64,000 nt of DNA from Antarcticirhabdus aurantiaca (GCF_009765365.1 NZ_VTOM01000002.1:287640-351639); one strand, 5' to 3'; shown: positions 19,782-30,860, numbered from the stretch's first letter. A program made the numbers and translations. Notes: generated from the letters alone by a model not told the origin.

Positions 19782-21386
19782 TCACTCCGCCTTGGTCAGC
19801 CAGCGCGTGCGGTGGATGTCCTTCACGTTGTCCTCGAAGCCGGTGATCTTCGGGGACACGACGTTTCGCGTGGCGTAGTAGTAGATCGGGATCGCCGCCG
19901 AGTCGTCGAGCGCGATCTGCTCCGCTGATTTGAGGATCTTCGCCCGTTCCACCAAGTCCTGCGTCGTCTGGGACTGGGCCAGGAGCTTGTCGAACTCGGC
20001 GTTGGTCCAGCGGCCGTAGTTCATCTCGATGCCGCCCTTGAGGAGGTCGAGGAAGTTGATCGGGTCGTCGTAGTCGGCGAGCCAGCCGGCACGGGCGACG
20101 GCGAAGTCGCCCTCGCGAAGGTCGGCGTAGTGGACCTTCACCTCGGCATTGACGAGCTCGACGTTGACGCCGAGCGGCTTCCACATCGCGGCGATCGCGA
20201 CCGCGACGCGCCGGTGGTTGTCCTCGGTGTTGTAGCGCAAGACGAGGTTCAGCGGCTTGTCCGGCCCGTAACCTTCCGCGGCGAGCAGCGCCTTCGCCTC
20301 TTCCAGCTTCTGCGGATAGGGTTCGTCTTTCCAGGCGACCGTGGCGGGGCCGCCCTCGTAGTTGGCGATGCCCGGCGGCACCCAGCTATAGGCCGGCAGC
20401 TCGCCGGTGCCGAGCACCTGCGGGCCGATCACCTCGCGGTTCACGGCCATGGACAGGGCCTTGCGCACATTGGCGTTGTCGAGCGGCGGCTTGGTGGAAT
20501 TAAGGACGTAGTAGTAGAGGCCGGCGAAGGGCGTGACATGCGCCTGGCCGGGGAGGTTCTCCTCGATCCACTTCAGCTGGTCGGTCGGGAAGCTCGTCAG
20601 GATGTCGAACTCGCCGGCGCGGTAGCGCCGGAGCGCCGCGGCCTGGTCCTCCAGCGTGAAGAAGCGCGTGCCATCGATCTTGAGGTTCGCCGTGTCGTAC
20701 CATTCCGGGTTCTTCTCGGTCTGGACGTGGCTGCCCGGCACCCATTCCGTCGGGCGATAGGGCCCGTTGGTGACGATGTTCTCCACGCGCACCCAGGCGT
20801 CGCCCTTGGCCTCCACCACGTGGCGCGGCACGGGATAGGCGGTGTAGTGGGTCAGCGCGCCGATAAAGAAGGGCGTCGGGTTCTCGAGCGTGATCTCGAG
20901 CGTCCTGTCGTCGACGGCCTTCACGCCGAGCTGGTTCGGATCGGTGATCTTGCCGGTGTTGATCGCTTCGGCGTTCTTGATCGGGTACTGGAGATAGGCG
21001 TACTGCGCCGCCGTCTTCGGGTCCATCAGCCGTTTGAAGGCGAATTCGAAGTCGCCCGCCGTTACCGGCTGGCCGTCCGACCACTTCACGCCCTCGCGCA
21101 GCTTGAAGGTGTAGACGAGGCCGTCCGGCGAGACCGTCCAGCTCTCGGCCATGCCGGGGATCGGCTGGGCCTGCGCGTCCTCCGCCACCAGCCCCTCGAA
21201 CATGTCGCCGACGACGCGGTTCTCCCAGTCGCCCGAGAGCTTGTGCGGGTCGAGCGAGGTGACGTCGCCGCCGTTGTGGAGGTTCAGCTGGGCGGCGGAC
21301 ACGGCGCCCGTCAGCGCCAGGACGGTGGAAACGGCAAGCGCGCCGAGAAGGCGGCGGGGCGTGAAGGAGCGGACGTGAGCTGTCAT
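19782..21386 (-). CDS. oppA: oligopeptide ABC transporter substrate-binding protein
   Basis: 534 residues from ATG at 21386, which has GAGG six bases upstream; an in-frame ATG at 21416 would add ten residues before the signal peptide. Signal peptide MTAHVRSFTPRRLLGALAVS, cleavage near residue 32 (VSAAQ). SBP_bac_5 landmarks are GDVTSLDPHKLSGDWENRVVGDMFEGLV, AESWTVSPDGLVYTFKLREGVKWSDG and NVRKALSMAVNREVI. It binds peptides in the periplasm for OppBCDF. It is the first gene of the operon and divergent from a GST gene. Confidence 0.93.
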   Translation of the reverse strand: MTAHVRSFTPRRLLGALAVSTVLALTGAVSAAQLNLHNGGDVTSLDPHKLSGDWENRVVGDMFEGLVAEDAQAQPIPGMAESWTVSPDGLVYTFKLREGVKWSDGQPVTAGDFEFAFKRLMDPKTAAQYAYLQYPIKNAEAINTGKITDPNQLGVKAVDDRTLEITLENPTPFFIGALTHYTAYPVPRHVVEAKGDAWVRVENIVTNGPYRPTEWVPGSHVQTEKNPEWYDTANLKIDGTRFFTLEDQAAALRRYRAGEFDILTSFPTDQLKWIEENLPGQAHVTPFAGLYYYVLNSTKPPLDNANVRKALSMAVNREVIGPQVLGTGELPAYSWVPPGIANYEGGPATVAWKDEPYPQKLEEAKALLAAEGYGPDKPLNLVLRYNTEDNHRRVAVAIAAMWKPLGVNVELVNAEVKVHYADLREGDFAVARAGWLADYDDPINFLDLLKGGIEMNYGRWTNAEFDKLLAQSQTTQDLVERAKILKSAEQIALDDSAAIPIYYYATRNVVSPKITGFEDNVKDIHRTRWLTKAE

Positions 21387-21645
21387 GAACGACCTCGCGA
21401 AACGGTTCGTGATCATCCCGGGATGATCATTGAACGGTTATCCTTTTTGGAAAATCCCGTCCTGTCCAGGCCTTGCGAGCAAAATTGACGTAATGGGAAG
21501 AGAAACCTAACGTCGCACTTAGCACATAGGACCGCCTCTCGGCTGTCCCGGAACCCTCGCGCCGTCACCGGGTTTGCGCCGGAGCTTCCCGCCCGGAACG
21601 GCGCCGGCGCGCCGCCTCCGGGCCGCTCCAGAAGGTGATCCGCCG

Positions 21646-22380
21646 ATGCCCTATGACCTCTACTACTGGCCCGGCCTGCCCGGCCGCGGCGAGTTCGCCC
21701 GCCTCGTCCTCGAAGCCGCCGGCGTGCCCTATCGCGACGTCGCCCGCCTGCCCGAGGCCGAGGGTGGCGGAGTCGCGGCGATGCAGGCCTTCATGGTAGG
21801 ACGCGGCCATGACGGACCGCTGCCCTTCGCGCCGCCCTTTCTTGTGGAGGGCGAGCTCGTGGTCTCGCAGAGCGCCGTGATCGCGGCCTTTCTCGGCGAG
21901 CACCACGGCCTCGCGCCGGAGGCGGAAGCCGAGCGGATTTTTGCGCGCTCGATCGCCGTCACCACCGCCGACCTCGTGGCGGAAGCGCACGACGTCCACC
22001 ACCCCGTCGGCGTCGGCCTTTATTACGAGGATCAGAAGCCGGAGGCGACGCGCCGGGCCGCGGAGTTCCGCGAAAGCCGCATGCCGAAGTTCCTCGGCTG
22101 GTACGAGGCGCTGATCGCGCGCAATCCGCACGACTCCGGAACTCTTGTGGGGCCGGACATCACCTATGCGGATCTCGGCCTTTATCAGGTGCTGCGCGGC
22201 CTCGCCTACGCCTTCCCGAAACGCATGGAGACGCTGCGCCCGGACTATCCCCTCGCCCATGCCCTGGCGGACAAAGTCGACGCTCTTCCCCGCATCGCGG
22301 CCTATCGCGCCAGCGACCGGGCGACCGGCTTCAACGAGAACGGCATCTTCCGCCACTATCCCGAGCTCGACGCCGCCTGA
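21646..22380 (+). CDS. glutathione S-transferase family protein
   Basis: 244 residues from ATG at 21646 (MPYDLYYWPGLPGRGEFARL), with GAAGGTG nine bases upstream. The thioredoxin-like N-terminal domain contains PFAPPFLVEGELVVSQSAVIAAFLGEHHGL, the glutathione-binding Pro and Ser-Ala turn. The helical C-terminal domain contains TLVGPDITYADLGLYQVLRGL, the conserved N-capping region. Cytosolic detoxification or thiol chemistry is likely; the substrate is unknown. A terminator shared with the convergent MltB gene follows. Confidence 0.88.
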   Translation: MPYDLYYWPGLPGRGEFARLVLEAAGVPYRDVARLPEAEGGGVAAMQAFMVGRGHDGPLPFAPPFLVEGELVVSQSAVIAAFLGEHHGLAPEAEAERIFARSIAVTTADLVAEAHDVHHPVGVGLYYEDQKPEATRRAAEFRESRMPKFLGWYEALIARNPHDSGTLVGPDITYADLGLYQVLRGLAYAFPKRMETLRPDYPLAHALADKVDALPRIAAYRASDRATGFNENGIFRHYPELDAA

Positions 22381-22385
22381 AACGC

Positions 22386-22422
22386 GACAAGGGCGCCCCG
22401 GTCCTCCCGGAGCGCCCTTGTC
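22386..22422. terminator. hairpin terminator between convergent genes
   Basis: Arms GACAAGGGCGC and GCGCCCTTGTC form an 11-base perfect stem around a 15-base loop, 6 bases after the GST stop and 30 bases from the MltB stop on the other strand. The CTTG tail is only weakly T-rich. Confidence 0.7.
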
Positions 22423-22452
22423 GATCGTGTCACACGTGAAACGCTTGGGAAC

Positions 22453-23280
22453 TCAGCTCGCGAGCTTCGAGGCGAAGAGGGCAAGCGCGCGCTGGTAGAC
22501 CTGGGCGCGGTTCCAGTCGCGCAGGATCGCGAAGTTCGGCTCGCCTTCCATGTAGCCCGCGCCCGGCTGCCAGCCATGCTGACGCAGGAAGTTGGCGGTG
22601 GAGGCGAGGACGTCCGCCTTGGAGCGGATGAGGTCGCGTCGGCCGTCGCCGTCGCCGTCCACCGCGTATTTCAGGTAGTTCGTGGCGAGGAACTGCGTCT
22701 GGCCGATCTCGCCGGCCCAGGCGCCGACCATCTGGTCCGGGCTCTTGTCGCCGCGCTGGACGATGGCGAGCGCCGCCAGCAATTCGGCGGTGAAGAAGTC
22801 CGAGCGGCGGCAGTCATAGGCGAGCGTCGCCAGCGAGCGCATGACGCTCATGTCGCCGGAATTCGCGCCGAAGCCCGTCTCCATGCCCCAGATCGCGACG
22901 AGGATTTCCTTCGGCACGCCGTAGCGCTGCTCGACATTGTTGAGGAGCGAGGCGTTGTCGCGCATGATCCGCTTGCCCTTCGTCACGAAGGACGGGGGCG
23001 CGCGGCGGGCCATGAAGTCGTCCAGCGAGAGGCGGAAGCTCTTCTGGTTGCGGTCGAGGCTGATGACCTTCGGATTGTAGGTGACGGAGCCGAGCGAGGC
23101 CTGGAGGGTGCGCTGCGAGATGCCGTTGGCCTGGGCGCGCTGGGCGAATTCCTGCTTCCAGGCGTTGAAACCGGAGGCGTCGTTGCCGCAGCTCTGGGCG
23201 AGAGCCGGCGCGGCGGACAGGCCCGCGACGAGCGCGACGGCACCGGCCATGCGCTTGAGGGTGCGGGAAAGGTTCAGCAT
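22453..23280 (-). CDS. lytic murein transglycosylase, MltB/SLT_2 family
   Basis: 275 residues from ATG at 23280; AGGAAGG lies six bases upstream, favouring it over the ATG two codons earlier. Signal peptide MLNLSRTLKRMAGAVALVAG, cleavage near residue 29; no lipobox cysteine, so it is periplasmic rather than a lipoprotein. The catalytic Glu134 is in IWGMETGFG. Other family motifs are GVPKEILVAIWG, ELLAALAIVQRG, WAGEIGQTQFLATNYLKYAVDGDGDG and STANFLRQHGWQPG. It cleaves peptidoglycan glycan strands to anhydro-muropeptides in wall turnover. Confidence 0.92.
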   Translation of the reverse strand: MLNLSRTLKRMAGAVALVAGLSAAPALAQSCGNDASGFNAWKQEFAQRAQANGISQRTLQASLGSVTYNPKVISLDRNQKSFRLSLDDFMARRAPPSFVTKGKRIMRDNASLLNNVEQRYGVPKEILVAIWGMETGFGANSGDMSVMRSLATLAYDCRRSDFFTAELLAALAIVQRGDKSPDQMVGAWAGEIGQTQFLATNYLKYAVDGDGDGRRDLIRSKADVLASTANFLRQHGWQPGAGYMEGEPNFAILRDWNRAQVYQRALALFASKLAS

Positions 23281-23597
23281 CGTCATCCTTCCTGTGGGGT
23301 CGGCAAGGCGGGGGCCTGGCTCGCGCGCGGCCGCGCCGCCCGCGGAACTTGTGGGCAATGGCTTGCAATTCCCCTAACGCAAGCATCCGGACTTGCGTAG
23401 TGCAGGAAGGCGACACCCTCGTGGCGCCGCGGAACGCCGGCAATGACGATGCGGTGATTGGGCGGCGCCGGACCTGCGAGACCGAGCCCCGCCCGCCGCA
23501 TCCGCGCCGGCCCGCCCCCGCGTTGCCATTGTCCCGCGCCGCGGCATAGAAGGGGCGAACCCTCATCGATCCGCCCAGACACGAGGCGCAGAACGCC
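23281..23597. other. 317-base intergenic region between divergent MltB gene and purH
   Basis: No gene seen. It holds one inverted repeat, GCTTGC (23361-23366) and GCAAGC (23379-23384) with a 12-base AT-leaning spacer, which could mark a promoter/operator zone. No recognisable riboswitch was found ahead of purH. Confidence 0.5.
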
Positions 23598-25214
<1,617 letters not shown>

Positions 25215-25221
25215 GAGACTG

Positions 25222-26178
25222 TCAGGCTCGGGCAGCCGGGCGCGGTGCCGGCAGAAGCACGAGAAGAAGGCCGGCCGATACGAGGCCGGCGCCCATCAGC
25301 GCCTCCGGCCCCGGCCGCTCGCCGAGAAGGGCCACGGCCGCCAGCGTTCCGAACACGCCTTCCGCGGAGACGAGGATGGCGGCCGAGGGCGCGGACACGT
25401 GGCGCTGCGCCACCGTTTGAAGCGTGAAGGCGGCGCCCGTCGCGAGCAGCCCGAGCGTCAGGAGATCCGGCAGGGCGGCGCTCAGCGCCGCGCCGCTCGG
25501 CGCCTCCAGCCAGATCGCCGCCGGCGCGGTGGCGAGCGCGGCGAAGCCGAACTGCGCCGCCGCCGCGCGGAAGGGCCGGCCCGGATGGGCCGTGCAGTGC
25601 CGCTTCAGCGCCACGACCCAGCCGCCGAAGAGCATGGCCGAGAGAAGCGTTGCGAGATCGCCCGGGGTCGTGCGCGCGAACCCGCCCGTCGCCCCGCACA
25701 TCAGCGCCCCGCCCAAGAGCGAGGCGAGGATGGCGAGCCCGAGCCGCCGCCCCGGAGCCTCCCGGAACAGGAGCCAGCCGATCAGCGCCGCGACGAGCGA
25801 GTCGAAGGTGACGAGGAAGCTCGCATTGGTGACGCTGGCGCTGGCATAGGCCGCCTGCTGGACGAGCACCGCCAGGGTGAAGAGCAGCCCGACGAGCGAC
25901 AGGCTGGCGACCTCGCCCCGCGCCGGCGGCGGCACCGACTTCGCGCGAACCGATCCGTGCTCGGCCAGCGCCATCGGCAGAACGGCGAGGAAGCCGAGAA
26001 CGGTGCGCAGCGACACCGCGGCGAAGGGGCCGACATGGAGCAGCACCGTCTTCTGCGCGACGTTGCCGTAGCCCCAGAGCAGCGAGGCGAGAACGAGAAG
26101 GCCGCAGGCGACGAGCCTTTGTCGGTCGAGGACGGATCGCGCGGCCGCTCCGGCGGGCGCGGCGATGCTGTCGGACAT
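25222..26178 (-). CDS. EamA/DMT-family transporter
   Basis: 318 residues from ATG at 26178 ([20 protein letters not shown]), with ten hydrophobic helices in two EamA repeats. Landmarks are [26 protein letters not shown] in the first half, [29 protein letters not shown] at the end of the first repeat, and [39 protein letters not shown] in the second. It is an inner-membrane metabolite exporter of unknown substrate, not closely tied to its neighbours. Confidence 0.88.
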   Translation of the reverse strand: MSDSIAAPAGAAARSVLDRQRLVACGLLVLASLLWGYGNVAQKTVLLHVGPFAAVSLRTVLGFLAVLPMALAEHGSVRAKSVPPPARGEVASLSLVGLLFTLAVLVQQAAYASASVTNASFLVTFDSLVAALIGWLLFREAPGRRLGLAILASLLGGALMCGATGGFARTTPGDLATLLSAMLFGGWVVALKRHCTAHPGRPFRAAAAQFGFAALATAPAAIWLEAPSGAALSAALPDLLTLGLLATGAAFTLQTVAQRHVSAPSAAILVSAEGVFGTLAAVALLGERPGPEALMGAGLVSAGLLLVLLPAPRPAARA

Positions 26179-26309
26179 GAGGCGACCCTCCCCGTCGCGC
26201 CTCCCCATTCACACGCGGGCGAGGCGGCGCGCCGGACCGGAGGCGCCGCTACATTACGCTAGGGAAGATCGCCGCGCTCCCGCCAAACGAAGGGAGCGGC
26301 GGCGCTCCG

Positions 26310-27725
26310 TCAGCGCGCGGGCAACCGGACGCGCAGAAGCAGCGCGAAGCCGGCCGCGAAGAACAGGACGAGGCCGCCCATGCCGATCCGCGAGGCGGTC
26401 AGCGGATCGGTGAAGGCGAGGCTGGCGCTCGTCAGGAGCGCGACGAGGCCGGGCGCGAGAAAGGCCGTCGCCCGCCCCGTGAGGGCGTAGAGCCCGAAGT
26501 AGCGGCCCGCTTCGTCCTCGGCGACGGCGCGCGCCAGCATGGCGCGCGAGGAGGCCTGGACGGGACCGAAGGCGAGGCCGACGAGAAGGCCGAAGGCGAG
26601 GTAGCTCTTTTCCGCCGCCGTCGCGAAGAGCACGCCCGCCTCGCTCGCCGGCGCCGCGAAGGCGACGAGGCCGAAGAGCGTCGAGCCCGGCTCCGTCGAG
26701 GCAAGGCCGAGCGTCGCGACGCCGAGAACGGCGACGCAGGCGAGCACCACCGCCCGCGAGCCGACGCGCGCGTCGAGCGCGCCGGCCAGGAGGCACCCCG
26801 CGATGGCCGCGACGTTGAGAAGGATGCCGAAGACGCCGCTCTCGACGATGCTCCAGCCGAACATGCCCGCGGCGAAGGCGCCGCCGAGGACGAGCAGCGC
26901 GTTGATGCCGTCCTGGTAGAGCATCCGCGCGAGAAGGAAGCGCACCAGCATCGGCCGCCGGCGCGCGTCCCCGAGGGTCGCACTGAGATCGGCGAGCCCC
27001 GCGCGGACCGCCGCGCCGAGCGGCGCGCCGGCGGGCCGGTCGGGGGTGAGAAGAAACATCGGCAGGATGAAGACGAGGTACCAGAGTCCGGCGAGCGGCG
27101 CCGACGCGCGGGCGCCTTCGCCGGACGCGGCATCGAGGCCGAAGAGCGGCGCAAGTCCGAGAAGCGTGCGCCCGCTCTCGGGCGAGGCCGCGAGAAAGGC
27201 GAGCGTCGCGAACAGGAAGACGAGCCCGCCGGCATAGCCGAGGCCCCAGGCGACGTTGGACACCCGCCCGACCGCCGGGCCGGACACGAGGCGCGGCATC
27301 ATCGCGTCGTTGAAGACGCCGGACAGCTCGGCCGCGATCTGCGCCGAGCCGACGAGAAGCGCCGCGTAGAGAAGCGGCGAGCCGGCCTCGGCGAACCAGA
27401 GAAGCGCCAGCGCCGAGACCTTCACGGCGGCGAGCGCGGCGATCCAGGGCTTGCGCGGCCCCGCCCGGTCCGCCACCGCGCCCAGCACCGGCGAGGCGAG
27501 CGCCATGACGAGGCCGGCGACCGTCGCCGTTCCCGCCCACCAGACCTGCCCCGTCGCCGGATCGGGCGCGAGCTGGCCGACGAAATAGGGGCCGAAGACG
27601 AAGGTGAGGACGACGGTGAAGAAGGGCTGCGCCGCGACGTCGAAGAGCATCCAGCCCCAGACGCCAGCGCGGCGCAGCGGAGGCTTGTCGCTCGAGGCGG
27701 CGGGGGTCGGCTGCGCATGCGTCAT
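26310..27725 (-). CDS. MFS transporter, UMF1/Atg22-like
   Basis: 471 residues and about 12 helices. The N-terminal WGWMLFDVAAQPFFTVVLTFVFGPYF is the hallmark of the UMF1 (Atg22-like) branch of the major facilitator family, followed by SPVLGAVADRAGPRKPWI, the usual MFS loop 2-3 pattern. GPVQASSRAMLARAVAEDEAGRYFGLYALTGRATAFLAP near the C-terminus is also conserved in this branch. Eukaryotic relatives export amino acids from vacuoles; the bacterial substrate is unknown. It is divergent from the small basic protein gene. Confidence 0.88.
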   Translation of the reverse strand: MTHAQPTPAASSDKPPLRRAGVWGWMLFDVAAQPFFTVVLTFVFGPYFVGQLAPDPATGQVWWAGTATVAGLVMALASPVLGAVADRAGPRKPWIAALAAVKVSALALLWFAEAGSPLLYAALLVGSAQIAAELSGVFNDAMMPRLVSGPAVGRVSNVAWGLGYAGGLVFLFATLAFLAASPESGRTLLGLAPLFGLDAASGEGARASAPLAGLWYLVFILPMFLLTPDRPAGAPLGAAVRAGLADLSATLGDARRRPMLVRFLLARMLYQDGINALLVLGGAFAAGMFGWSIVESGVFGILLNVAAIAGCLLAGALDARVGSRAVVLACVAVLGVATLGLASTEPGSTLFGLVAFAAPASEAGVLFATAAEKSYLAFGLLVGLAFGPVQASSRAMLARAVAEDEAGRYFGLYALTGRATAFLAPGLVALLTSASLAFTDPLTASRIGMGGLVLFFAAGFALLLRVRLPAR

Positions 27726-27895
27726 CGCGGCGGGATCCGGGCTGGAGGCGTCCGTCCTCTAGCCGCTCGGGGGCGGGGCGGCCAGTCGCCATCGCTCGTC
27801 GGAAAGCCGCCTTGACGCGGACCGCGCCGCGACCGACCATCGCGGCCTCGCCGAAGCCCGGCCAGACGGGCGCGGTTCGAACGCGGGAGAACGAG

Positions 27896-28018
27896 ATGGC
27901 CAAGGGTCAGATGCGCAGCAACAAGGAAACCCGCAAGCCGAAGGCCGACAAGAAGGCCAAGGCGAGCGCCGCCACCCCGGCCCCGGTCGGCTTCGGCGCC
28001 AAGGGCCAGAAGGGCTGA
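27896..28018 (+). CDS. 40-residue highly basic micro-protein
   Basis: MAKGQMRSNKETRKPKADKK and a further 20 residues ending GFGAKGQKG; eleven lysines and arginines in the first 27 positions, no membrane segment. GGGAGAACG lies before the ATG and a strong hairpin follows the stop, so it is a self-contained gene. Similar MAKGQxRSNKExKKPK proteins are recognised as conserved hypotheticals in rhizobia. Its charge suggests nucleic-acid or ribosome binding, which is inference. The next gene (DUF5872) is also Lys-rich. Confidence 0.75.
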   Translation: MAKGQMRSNKETRKPKADKKAKASAATPAPVGFGAKGQKG

Positions 28019-28039
28019 GGCCTGGCATCGCCCGGCGGG

Positions 28040-28071
28040 ACGGCGGCGCCGCCAGCGCGCGGCGCCGCCGT
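28040..28071 (+). terminator. terminator after the basic micro-protein
   Basis: Perfect 11-base stem ACGGCGGCGCC/GGCGCCGCCGT, 10-base loop, followed by ttccttcc, 21 bases after the stop. Confidence 0.75.
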
Positions 28072-28192
28072 TTCCTTCCATCTACCGAAAGTTTCGCGCT
28101 TGCGGCGAGGCGCCGCAATCGAGGCGCGCCCCGCATCCTTCGAGCCGCTTCGCGCATTGCCCGCTCAACATCAGGACGAGCGGAGAAACTCC

Positions 28193-28726
28193 ATGTCGAC
28201 GACGGCCGAACACACCAATCCCCAGCTCTGGGACAAGGTGAAGAAGAAGGTGACGAGCGGCTCGAAGGGCGGGAAGGCCGGCCAGTGGTCGGCCCGCAAG
28301 GCCCAGATGGCGACCGCCGAGTACAAGAAGGAGGGCGGCGGCTTCAAGGGCGAGAAGCGCGCCGACAACTCGCTCCACCAGTGGACCGAGGAGGAGTGGA
28401 ACACCAAGTCCGGCAAGGCGAGCGGTCAGACTGGCGAGCGCTACCTGCCGAAGAAGGCGCGCGAGCACCTGTCCGACGCCGAGTACACGCGCACCACCGA
28501 GAAGAAGCGTCGCGACACGAAGAAGGGCAAGCAGTTCTCCGCCCAGCCCGGCGACGTCGCCGAGAAGACCGCCAAGGACCGCCATCACGGCGGCGCCAAG
28601 CCGGCCGCGCGCGGCAAGGGCGCGGAGCGCTCCAAGGCCGAGCTCTACGCCGAGGCCAAGAAGCGCGACGTTGCCGGCCGCTCCAAGATGTCCAAGGCCG
28701 AGCTCGAGCGCGCCCTCGCCCACTGA
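28193..28726 (+). CDS. DUF5872 protein with C-terminal Rho_N/SAP-like helix
   Basis: 177 residues, strongly basic, no signal or membrane segment. Residues ~9-105 match my recollection of DUF5872: LWDKVKKKVTSGSKGGKAGQWSARKAQ, EYKKEGGGFKGEK, NSLHQWTEEEWNTK and RYLPKKAREHLSDAEY. The last ~30 residues (SKAELYAEAKKRDVAGRSKMSKAELERAL) are a two-helix Rho_N/SAP-like nucleic-acid-binding motif. GGAGA precedes the ATG. A DNA- or RNA-binding housekeeping or stress role is inferred; the family is uncharacterised. Confidence 0.82.
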   Translation: MSTTAEHTNPQLWDKVKKKVTSGSKGGKAGQWSARKAQMATAEYKKEGGGFKGEKRADNSLHQWTEEEWNTKSGKASGQTGERYLPKKAREHLSDAEYTRTTEKKRRDTKKGKQFSAQPGDVAEKTAKDRHHGGAKPAARGKGAERSKAELYAEAKKRDVAGRSKMSKAELERALAH

Positions 28727-28831
28727 CGCACTCGGCGGATCGCGGCCCCTCAAGGCCGCGATCCGCCCGCGGGACTCTGTTCGTTAGGATTTAGATCCTA
28801 TATGGTGGCGGAAGCTCCTGAAGGCGGCGCC

Positions 28832-29428
28832 ATGTCGATCGTTGATCCCATCCGGTTTTCGTTTGCGGTCCTGGCGGCGGCGCTGGTCCTGGCCGGCGGC
28901 GCGTCGGCGGCGGAGGACGACTACCTGGAGACCGTGCCGGGGCCGGTGACGGCGCGCATCCTGAAGGTGCGCGACGGGGACACGGCCGAGGTCGCGGCCT
29001 ATGTCTGGCCCGGGCAGACGGTCTACGTCGCCGTGCGCCTTCACGGCATCGACGCGCCGGAGCATCGCGGCAAATGCGCGTCCGAGAAGGCGGCCGCGCA
29101 GGCCGCGCAGGACCGCTTCGCGGCGCTCGTCGCTGCGGCGAACAACGAGGTCACGCTGACGGCGATCACCGGCGACAAGTATTTCGGCCGCGTTCTCGCC
29201 GACATGCGGGCGGGCGACCGCGACGTCGCGCGCACGCTCCTGAACGAGGGCCACGTCGCGCCCTATGACGGCAAGGCACGGCGCAGCTGGTGCAGCCCGG
29301 ACGCGAGTGCCGAGGCCGTGCCGCCCCGCAGCCCCGACGCCGGTCCTCCGGCTCCGCCCGCGCCGTCCGCCCGGCCCGAGCCGCCGAGGCGCGGCGGGGT
29401 GCCGGGCTTTCCCGGCTATCGCGGCTGA
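28832..29428 (+). CDS. secreted thermonuclease-family (SNase) protein
   Basis: 198 residues from ATG at 28832 (an earlier GTG/ATG at 28802 would bury the signal peptide). Signal peptide MSIVDPIRFSFAVLAAALVL, cleavage near ASAA. The SNase fold shows ILKVRDGDTAEV (calcium-site Asp), RLHGIDAPEHRGKC (catalytic Arg and Glu) and ITGDKYFGRVLADM (second catalytic Arg). The C-terminal 40 residues are a Pro-rich low-complexity tail. It probably hydrolyses DNA/RNA in the periplasm or outside. Confidence 0.85.
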   Translation: MSIVDPIRFSFAVLAAALVLAGGASAAEDDYLETVPGPVTARILKVRDGDTAEVAAYVWPGQTVYVAVRLHGIDAPEHRGKCASEKAAAQAAQDRFAALVAAANNEVTLTAITGDKYFGRVLADMRAGDRDVARTLLNEGHVAPYDGKARRSWCSPDASAEAVPPRSPDAGPPAPPAPSARPEPPRRGGVPGFPGYRG

Positions 29429-29510
29429 CAGATTTCCCGGCTAAGAGAAGCCGCGCGCCCGCCCCTGTCGCGCGAGCCGCCAGTCGCGCTATCAACCGCC
29501 TGGCTCCATC

Positions 29511-29526
29511 GGTTTCACGTGGAACG
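29511..29526. promoter_or_regulatory. parS-like ParB site, one mismatch
   Basis: GGTTTCACGTGGAACG; the 14-base core GTTTCACGTGGAAC differs at one base from the perfect palindrome and equals the reverse complement of the Bacillus-type GTTCCACGTGAAAC. It lies 30 bases upstream of the cfa start. Confidence 0.75.
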
Positions 29527-29555
29527 CGACGCGGATGCCGAACGAGGGGGCTTCC

Positions 29556-30860
29556 ATGCGGCACGACGAGAAGCTGGCGGCCCTCGTGCGCGACGCGGCG
29601 CTCGCGCTCGATCTCGACGTCGGCCTGCGGCTCTGGACCGGAGAACGGATCGGTCCGGAAACCGGCCCGACGCTGGCGCTGAACGATCCGGCGGTTCTCG
29701 CGCGCCTCTGCCTTCGCCCGCGCATCGAGACGGCGGTCGAGGCCTACGTGACCAAGGCGATCGACGTCGAGAACGGCACGATCTTCGATCTCGCGGCCAA
29801 GCGCCCGAAGGTCAAGGCCAAGGCGCTTCTCAAGCGGCTCGGGCGGCGGCGCCTCGTCGCCCTCCTGCCCGCCCTGCTGTCGCTCTCGCGCCAGGCGCGG
29901 CGCGAAGCGCCGGCGGGCGCCGAGGCCAGTCCCGAGGCTGGCGCCAGCGGCTCCTCGGCGAGCGCCATCCGTTTCCATTACGACGTGTCGAACGGCTTCT
30001 ACCGGCTCTTCCTCGACGAGCGCATGGTGTATTCCTGCGCCTACTTCACCGAGTGGCACGACGACATCGACCGGGCGCAGGCCGACAAGCTCGACATGAT
30101 CTGCCGCAAGCTCCGTCTCCAGCCGGGCGAGCGGTTCCTCGACATCGGCTGCGGCTGGGGCGCGCTCCTGATCCACGCGGCCAGGACCTACGGCGTCGCC
30201 GGCCACGGCGTGACGCTGAGCCGCGCGCAGTTCGACCTCGCGACCCGCCGCATCGCCGATGCGGGGCTCGCCGATCGCGTCACGATCGAGCTGAAGCCGT
30301 TCCAGGAGCTGACCGGCACCTTCGACAAGGTCGCCTCGATCGGCATGTTCGAGCATGTGGGCTTCGCCCATCACGACGAATATTTCGCGGCCGTGCGGCG
30401 CCTGCTGCGCCCCCGCGGGCTTTATCTCCACCACACGATCGCCCGCCCCGCCAAGAAGACGCGCCGCGCCTTCCACAAGGGCGGGCCGGAATATCGCGCG
30501 ATCACCCGCTACATCTTTCCCGGCGGCGAGCTGGACTTCATCGGCCATTCGCTGGAGCGGCTGGAGGCGCACCGCTTCGAGGTCCACGACGTCGAGAACT
30601 GGCGCGAGCATTACGGCCGCACCTGCCGCCTCTGGGCGGAGCGGCTCACCGCCCGCATGGACGAGGCGGTGGCGGAGGTCGGCGAGCCGCAGGCGCGGCT
30701 CTGGCTCCTGTATCTCGCGGGCTGCGCCCTCGCCTTCGAGCGCGGCACGGTGATGATCAACCAGACGCTGGCGTCCAAGCGCGACAAGCATCTCGGCGCC
30801 TCCGGCCTGCCGCCGACGCGGGCCGACCTTTACGCGCCCGCCCCGCCCCGCCCGTCATAG
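29556..30860 (+). CDS. cfa: cyclopropane-fatty-acyl-phospholipid synthase
   Basis: 434 residues from ATG at 29556, preceded by GAGGGGG at 5 bases; ATG 29535 lacks this. The SAM-binding motif is RFLDIGCGWGALLIHAARTYG, preceded by HYDVSNGFYRLFLDERMVYSCAYF, the substrate region of the CmaS/Cfa family. VASIGMFEHVG and YIFPGGEL are also typical. It methylates unsaturated acyl chains of membrane phospholipids to cyclopropanes. The 3' end overlaps the convergent HxlR gene by 31 bases, which is unusual for two real genes but both are well supported. Confidence 0.93.
   Translation: MRHDEKLAALVRDAALALDLDVGLRLWTGERIGPETGPTLALNDPAVLARLCLRPRIETAVEAYVTKAIDVENGTIFDLAAKRPKVKAKALLKRLGRRRLVALLPALLSLSRQARREAPAGAEASPEAGASGSSASAIRFHYDVSNGFYRLFLDERMVYSCAYFTEWHDDIDRAQADKLDMICRKLRLQPGERFLDIGCGWGALLIHAARTYGVAGHGVTLSRAQFDLATRRIADAGLADRVTIELKPFQELTGTFDKVASIGMFEHVGFAHHDEYFAAVRRLLRPRGLYLHHTIARPAKKTRRAFHKGGPEYRAITRYIFPGGELDFIGHSLERLEAHRFEVHDVENWREHYGRTCRLWAERLTARMDEAVAEVGEPQARLWLLYLAGCALAFERGTVMINQTLASKRDKHLGASGLPPTRADLYAPAPPRPS

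Noticed and set aside
22428..22443. Additional parS-like word TGTCACACGTGAAACG
   Set aside because: Only the right half-site matches; three mismatches including two in the core. It lies in the tail of the GST/MltB terminator, so I do not count it.
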